Positions 61,247 through 64,000 of a DNA stretch of 64,000 nt are shown here, in pieces (the first letter of the stretch is position 1; each line of letters opens with the position of its first letter). The position numbers and the translations under genes were made by a program. Location: positions 62,001-126,000 of the forward strand of contig CAJMMN010000004.1 of the NCBI GenBank assembly GCA_905214525.1. The letters are read 5' to 3'. The notes below the pieces were generated by a model. It saw nothing but the letters and a program-made list of their open reading frames with translations, was not told the origin of the DNA and did not search any database. The DNA comes from an uncultured bacterium (GTDB lineage: Bacteria > Actinomycetota > Coriobacteriia > Coriobacteriales > Coriobacteriaceae).

Positions 61247-62573
61247 CCTTTTGCTCCTTCTTCCTAAAGAAGAGTCGAATGGGCGTGCCGGCGAAGTCGA
61301 AGGTCGAGCGCATGCGGTTTTCAACGTAGCGCTGGTAGGTGTCGTTGACCAGGTCGCTGTGGTTGACGAAGAACGTAAACGTCGGCGGGTTGATGCCCGT
61401 CTGGGTCACGTAGTGCATACGCAGGCGGCGCTTGCCGTCCACCACGGTATGACCGAACTCGCGCAGGTCGGTGAGGAACGTGTTGAGGCGTGAGGTACTG
61501 ATCTTTTGCGAGCGCGTCTTTTCGGCCGCGTCGACCATCGACCAGATCTTCTCGACGCTACGGCCAGTGAGGGCAGAGATGCGCAGGTACTGGGCCCAGG
61601 GAGCCATGACGCCCAGACGGCGGTCGACGGTCTCCATGCAGGCCTCGCGCTTGCGGTCATCGTCGAGCAGGTCCCACTTGTTGAGCAGCACCACGATGGC
61701 GCAGCCGCGCTCGATGGCAAGACCCATGACCTTCTGGTCCTGCTCGGTAACGCCCACGGAGGCGTCGACGACGAGCAGCGCCACGTCGGCACGGTCGATA
61801 GCGCGCAGGCCGCGGACCATGGAGTAGTACTCGATGTTCTCGTACACGGTGCTCTTCTTGCGAATGCCCGCGGTGTCGACCATGCGGTAGTGCTTGCCGT
61901 TGCGCTCCACGACGGTGTCGATGGCGTCGCGCGTCGTGCCGGCGATGTTCGAGACGATGGAGCGGTCGGCGCCCAGGATGCGGTTGAACAGCGACGACTT
62001 GCCGGCATTGGGGCGGCCGATGATGGCGACGTTCAGCGCGTCGGGGAACTCATCGGCGACCTCGTCCTCTTCCTCCGGAAGCAGGGCCACGATATCGTCG
62101 AGCAGGTCGCCCGTGCCGTGGCCGTGCAGGGCCGAGAGCGGCGTGGGCTCACCGATGCCGAGCGAATAGAACTCCCAGATGCTGTCGTTTTCGCGATCGG
62201 GGTTGTCGAGCTTGTTCACCAGCAGAAAGACCGGCTTGTCGCAGCGCTTGAGCATGCGGGCGACCGACTCGTCCTCCTCGGTGACGCCGGTGCGGCCATC
62301 GACCACAAACAGGATGACGGCGGCTTCCTCGGCGGCGGCAAGGGCCTGGTCACGGATGGACGTGGCGAAGACGTCATCGCTCTTGAGCGGCTCGATACCG
62401 CCCGTGTCGACGATGGTGAACTCGCGGCCGTTCCAATCGGCCGTGTGGTACGAGCGGTCGCGCGTGACGCCGCGGGACTCGTGGACGATGGCGTCCGAGG
62501 TCTGGGCCAGGCGGTTAACGAGCGTGGACTTGCCCACGTTGGGGCGTCCGACGACGGCGACGATAGGTTTCAT
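61239..62573 (-). CDS. der: GTPase Der (EngA)
   Basis: Double-G-domain GTPase needed for 50S assembly. 444 residues: first G domain with GRPNVGKSTLVN (about 9-20), DTGGIEP, NKLD; second with GRPNAGKSSLFN (about 183), DTAGIRKK and NKWDLL; C-terminal KH-like domain (about 355-444). The start at 62573 follows AAAGGAGAG; the frame continues upstream to 62633, inside the DUF512 gene, without homology. Confidence 0.95.
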   Translation of the reverse strand: MKPIVAVVGRPNVGKSTLVNRLAQTSDAIVHESRGVTRDRSYHTADWNGREFTIVDTGGIEPLKSDDVFATSIRDQALAAAEEAAVILFVVDGRTGVTEEDESVARMLKRCDKPVFLLVNKLDNPDRENDSIWEFYSLGIGEPTPLSALHGHGTGDLLDDIVALLPEEEDEVADEFPDALNVAIIGRPNAGKSSLFNRILGADRSIVSNIAGTTRDAIDTVVERNGKHYRMVDTAGIRKKSTVYENIEYYSMVRGLRAIDRADVALLVVDASVGVTEQDQKVMGLAIERGCAIVVLLNKWDLLDDDRKREACMETVDRRLGVMAPWAQYLRISALTGRSVEKIWSMVDAAEKTRSQKISTSRLNTFLTDLREFGHTVVDGKRRLRMHYVTQTGINPPTFTFFVNHSDLVNDTYQRYVENRMRSTFDFAGTPIRLFFRKKEQKDA

Positions 62574-62583
62574 CTGCTCTCCT

Positions 62584-63993
62584 TTAATGGGTAGGGTCAG
62601 TGGAAGTGTTAGAGTCTGCGGGCACAATGCCAAGGATGTGCTCTAGGGTATCGAGCAGCTCATGCGGCATGGTCGATACCACATGAACCTCGGCGCCGCG
62701 ACTGGTAAGGCTTGCGAGTAAATCGTCACGATGATACTCGTCAAGCGTCATGCCGTCAGCGTTGAACATGAGCTTAGGCACAAAGAGCATAACCCCCGAC
62801 AGGTCTTGGGGTAGCTGCTCCAAGATGTCGCTCGCGACGATGAGGCCGGTCACGTCCACGTTGCCGCCAAAGTAGCGGTTCTTGATGGCTGTGACAGTGC
62901 CGGCGAGTCCCTGGGGCGATTCCACGAAGCGGGCCACTGTGTCGCGTGCGCTGGCGCCCGAGAGGCAAAGCAGGTGCTGGCTGCGGGCGGCGATGGCCTC
63001 GCGAACGCGGGCCAGTCGCTCGGCGTCGGCGGCAAGCACGTCGTCGGTCTCGTCCAGATAGGAGCGGATCATACCGATGCCGTCGTAGTACTGCGGGTAA
63101 CCGTCGTAAAAGTCTGCCTCGGGAGGATCGATGCCGGCGTCCAGATAGAACTCGTCGCTCATCTGGAAGGTGTGGCGGCCAAAGCGCTCGAAGGCACGGT
63201 CCTGGAACGGTCGGATCATGGCAATGGTCTCGCGCGCTAGCTCGGGCTTGTCGCTGTAGGACCAGCTAAAACGGTTCTGATGCTTGGTAAAACCGAGCGG
63301 CACAATGCCCAGGCTTGTGATTTGCTCGTGCTCCTCGCAAAAGCGCAGGGTCTTTTCCAGCTCCTCGCCGTCGTTCATGCCGGGGCACAACACGATCTGC
63401 GCGTGAATCTCGATGCCAGCGGCCATGATAGCCTCGAGTACATCCATGCCGCGCTGGGCGTTGCGGCCCATCATGTGGCGGCGGACGTCGGGGCTTACGG
63501 CGTGGACCGACACGTTCATGGGGCTCATGTTGCGCTGGATGACGTTTTGAACATCTTCGTCGGAGAGGTTCGTGAGCGTGACAAAGTTGCCCTGCAAAAA
63601 GCTTAGGCGATAGTCGTCGTCGCGAATGTAGAGCGTGGAGCGACCGCCCTTGGGCAGCATGGTCATAAAGCAGAACACGCAGGCGTTAACGCAGGTACGC
63701 ATGCCATCAAAGATGGGGCCATCGAACTCCAGGCCCCAGTCCTCGCCGGGAAAGCGGTCGAGCTCGACGGGGGTGACGGTGCCGTCGCGTGGATCGAATA
63801 CCTCAAGCTCGACGGTGTCGTCGTCGGCCTCCCAGAGCCACACGATCATGTCGGTGAGCTGCTCGCCGTTGACCGTAAGCACGCGCATGCCCGGCTCGAT
63901 ACCCACATCCCATGCGGGCGACTCGGGACGCACGTTCTTTACGAGCGCGCCCTCACCCGGCTCGGGGTCGCGGCTGCGCCCGTAATCGGCCAC
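62584..63993 (-). CDS. DUF512 radical-SAM/PDZ protein
   Basis: At least 469 residues, reaching the window edge. A PDZ-like N-terminal part (about 15-60, VRPESPAWDVGIEPGMRVLTVNG), a radical-SAM-like cysteine motif CVNACVFCFM (about 101-110, CxxxCxxC), and the DUF512 domain (about 285-450). The reaction is unknown. The GTG at 63993 is a possible start, but no SD is visible in the remaining 7 bases and the frame stays open, so the gene may begin outside the window. DUF512-der-plsY-gpsA is a recurrent cluster. Confidence 0.82.
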   Translation of the reverse strand: MADYGRSRDPEPGEGALVKNVRPESPAWDVGIEPGMRVLTVNGEQLTDMIVWLWEADDDTVELEVFDPRDGTVTPVELDRFPGEDWGLEFDGPIFDGMRTCVNACVFCFMTMLPKGGRSTLYIRDDDYRLSFLQGNFVTLTNLSDEDVQNVIQRNMSPMNVSVHAVSPDVRRHMMGRNAQRGMDVLEAIMAAGIEIHAQIVLCPGMNDGEELEKTLRFCEEHEQITSLGIVPLGFTKHQNRFSWSYSDKPELARETIAMIRPFQDRAFERFGRHTFQMSDEFYLDAGIDPPEADFYDGYPQYYDGIGMIRSYLDETDDVLAADAERLARVREAIAARSQHLLCLSGASARDTVARFVESPQGLAGTVTAIKNRYFGGNVDVTGLIVASDILEQLPQDLSGVMLFVPKLMFNADGMTLDEYHRDDLLASLTSRGAEVHVVSTMPHELLDTLEHILGIVPADSNTSTDPTH

Positions 63994-64000
63994 CTCGGCG

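Overview
This window looks like a contiguous stretch of an actinobacterial chromosome of the class Coriobacteriia, most likely Collinsella or a close relative. This is inferred from gene content and order, not proven. Supporting signs are moderately high GC, strong SD sequences with frequent GTG/TTG starts, the lexA / LysM-protein / nrdR block and the FHA-MerR-phosphatidyltransferase block known from other Actinobacteria, and the co-occurrence of RNase J, RNase Y and SpoVS.

Layout. 173-4224: DNA-uptake genes comEA-comEC, then holA. 4358-16215: rpsT, lepA, dusB, hemW, two adjacent dnaJ-type genes (one ending in membrane segments), an MtaB-type methylthiotransferase, phoH-ybeY-dgkA-era-recO. 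16354-28725: rpsO-pnp, a 640-base intergenic region holding two large structured palindromic elements, then rnj-ftsK-rodZ-like-yajQ-rimO-pgsA-pncC. 28981-37763: recA-recX, rny, a GHKL ATPase, spoVS, miaB-miaA-hflX. 37748-40652: lexA with a downstream acyltransferase-like gene on the minus strand, and divergently the LysM gene, nrdR and dut. 40653-41105: a second cluster of palindromic elements. 41106-49153: glycolipid glycosyltransferase, trxB, DUF1836, degV, NlpC/P60 hydrolase, apt, MerR, FHA, second CDP-alcohol phosphatidyltransferase. 49550-54170: a very GC-rich, apparently transferred lantibiotic-immunity-type ABC transporter with its two-component system. 54777-63993 (minus): tRNA-Pro(GGG), coaBC, zinc-ribbon protein, nif3, cysteine desulfurase, rpe, gpsA, plsY, der, and a DUF512 radical-SAM protein running to the window edge.

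How it fits together. Most of the window is housekeeping: translation quality and tRNA modification (lepA, dusB, miaA, miaB, mtaB, rimO, hflX), ribosome and RNA processing (ybeY, era, pnp, rnj, rny), DNA repair (recA, recX, recO, lexA, dut), and phospholipid synthesis (pgsA twice, plsY, gpsA, dgkA). The SOS circuit can be read directly: a perfect LexA box sits inside the recA promoter, and three boxes spaced exactly 28 bp lie between lexA and a YneA/ChiZ-like LysM protein.

The most unusual signals are non-coding. (1) A pair of 133-145 bp elements between pnp and rnj has an 85% identical core whose differences are mostly compensatory in stems, and unrelated but individually perfect outer palindromic arms. 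(2) A second, unrelated family near dut has the same architecture. (3) An 11-bp-periodic TTTGG array occurs upstream of both recA and comEA and could be a shared competence/repair operator.
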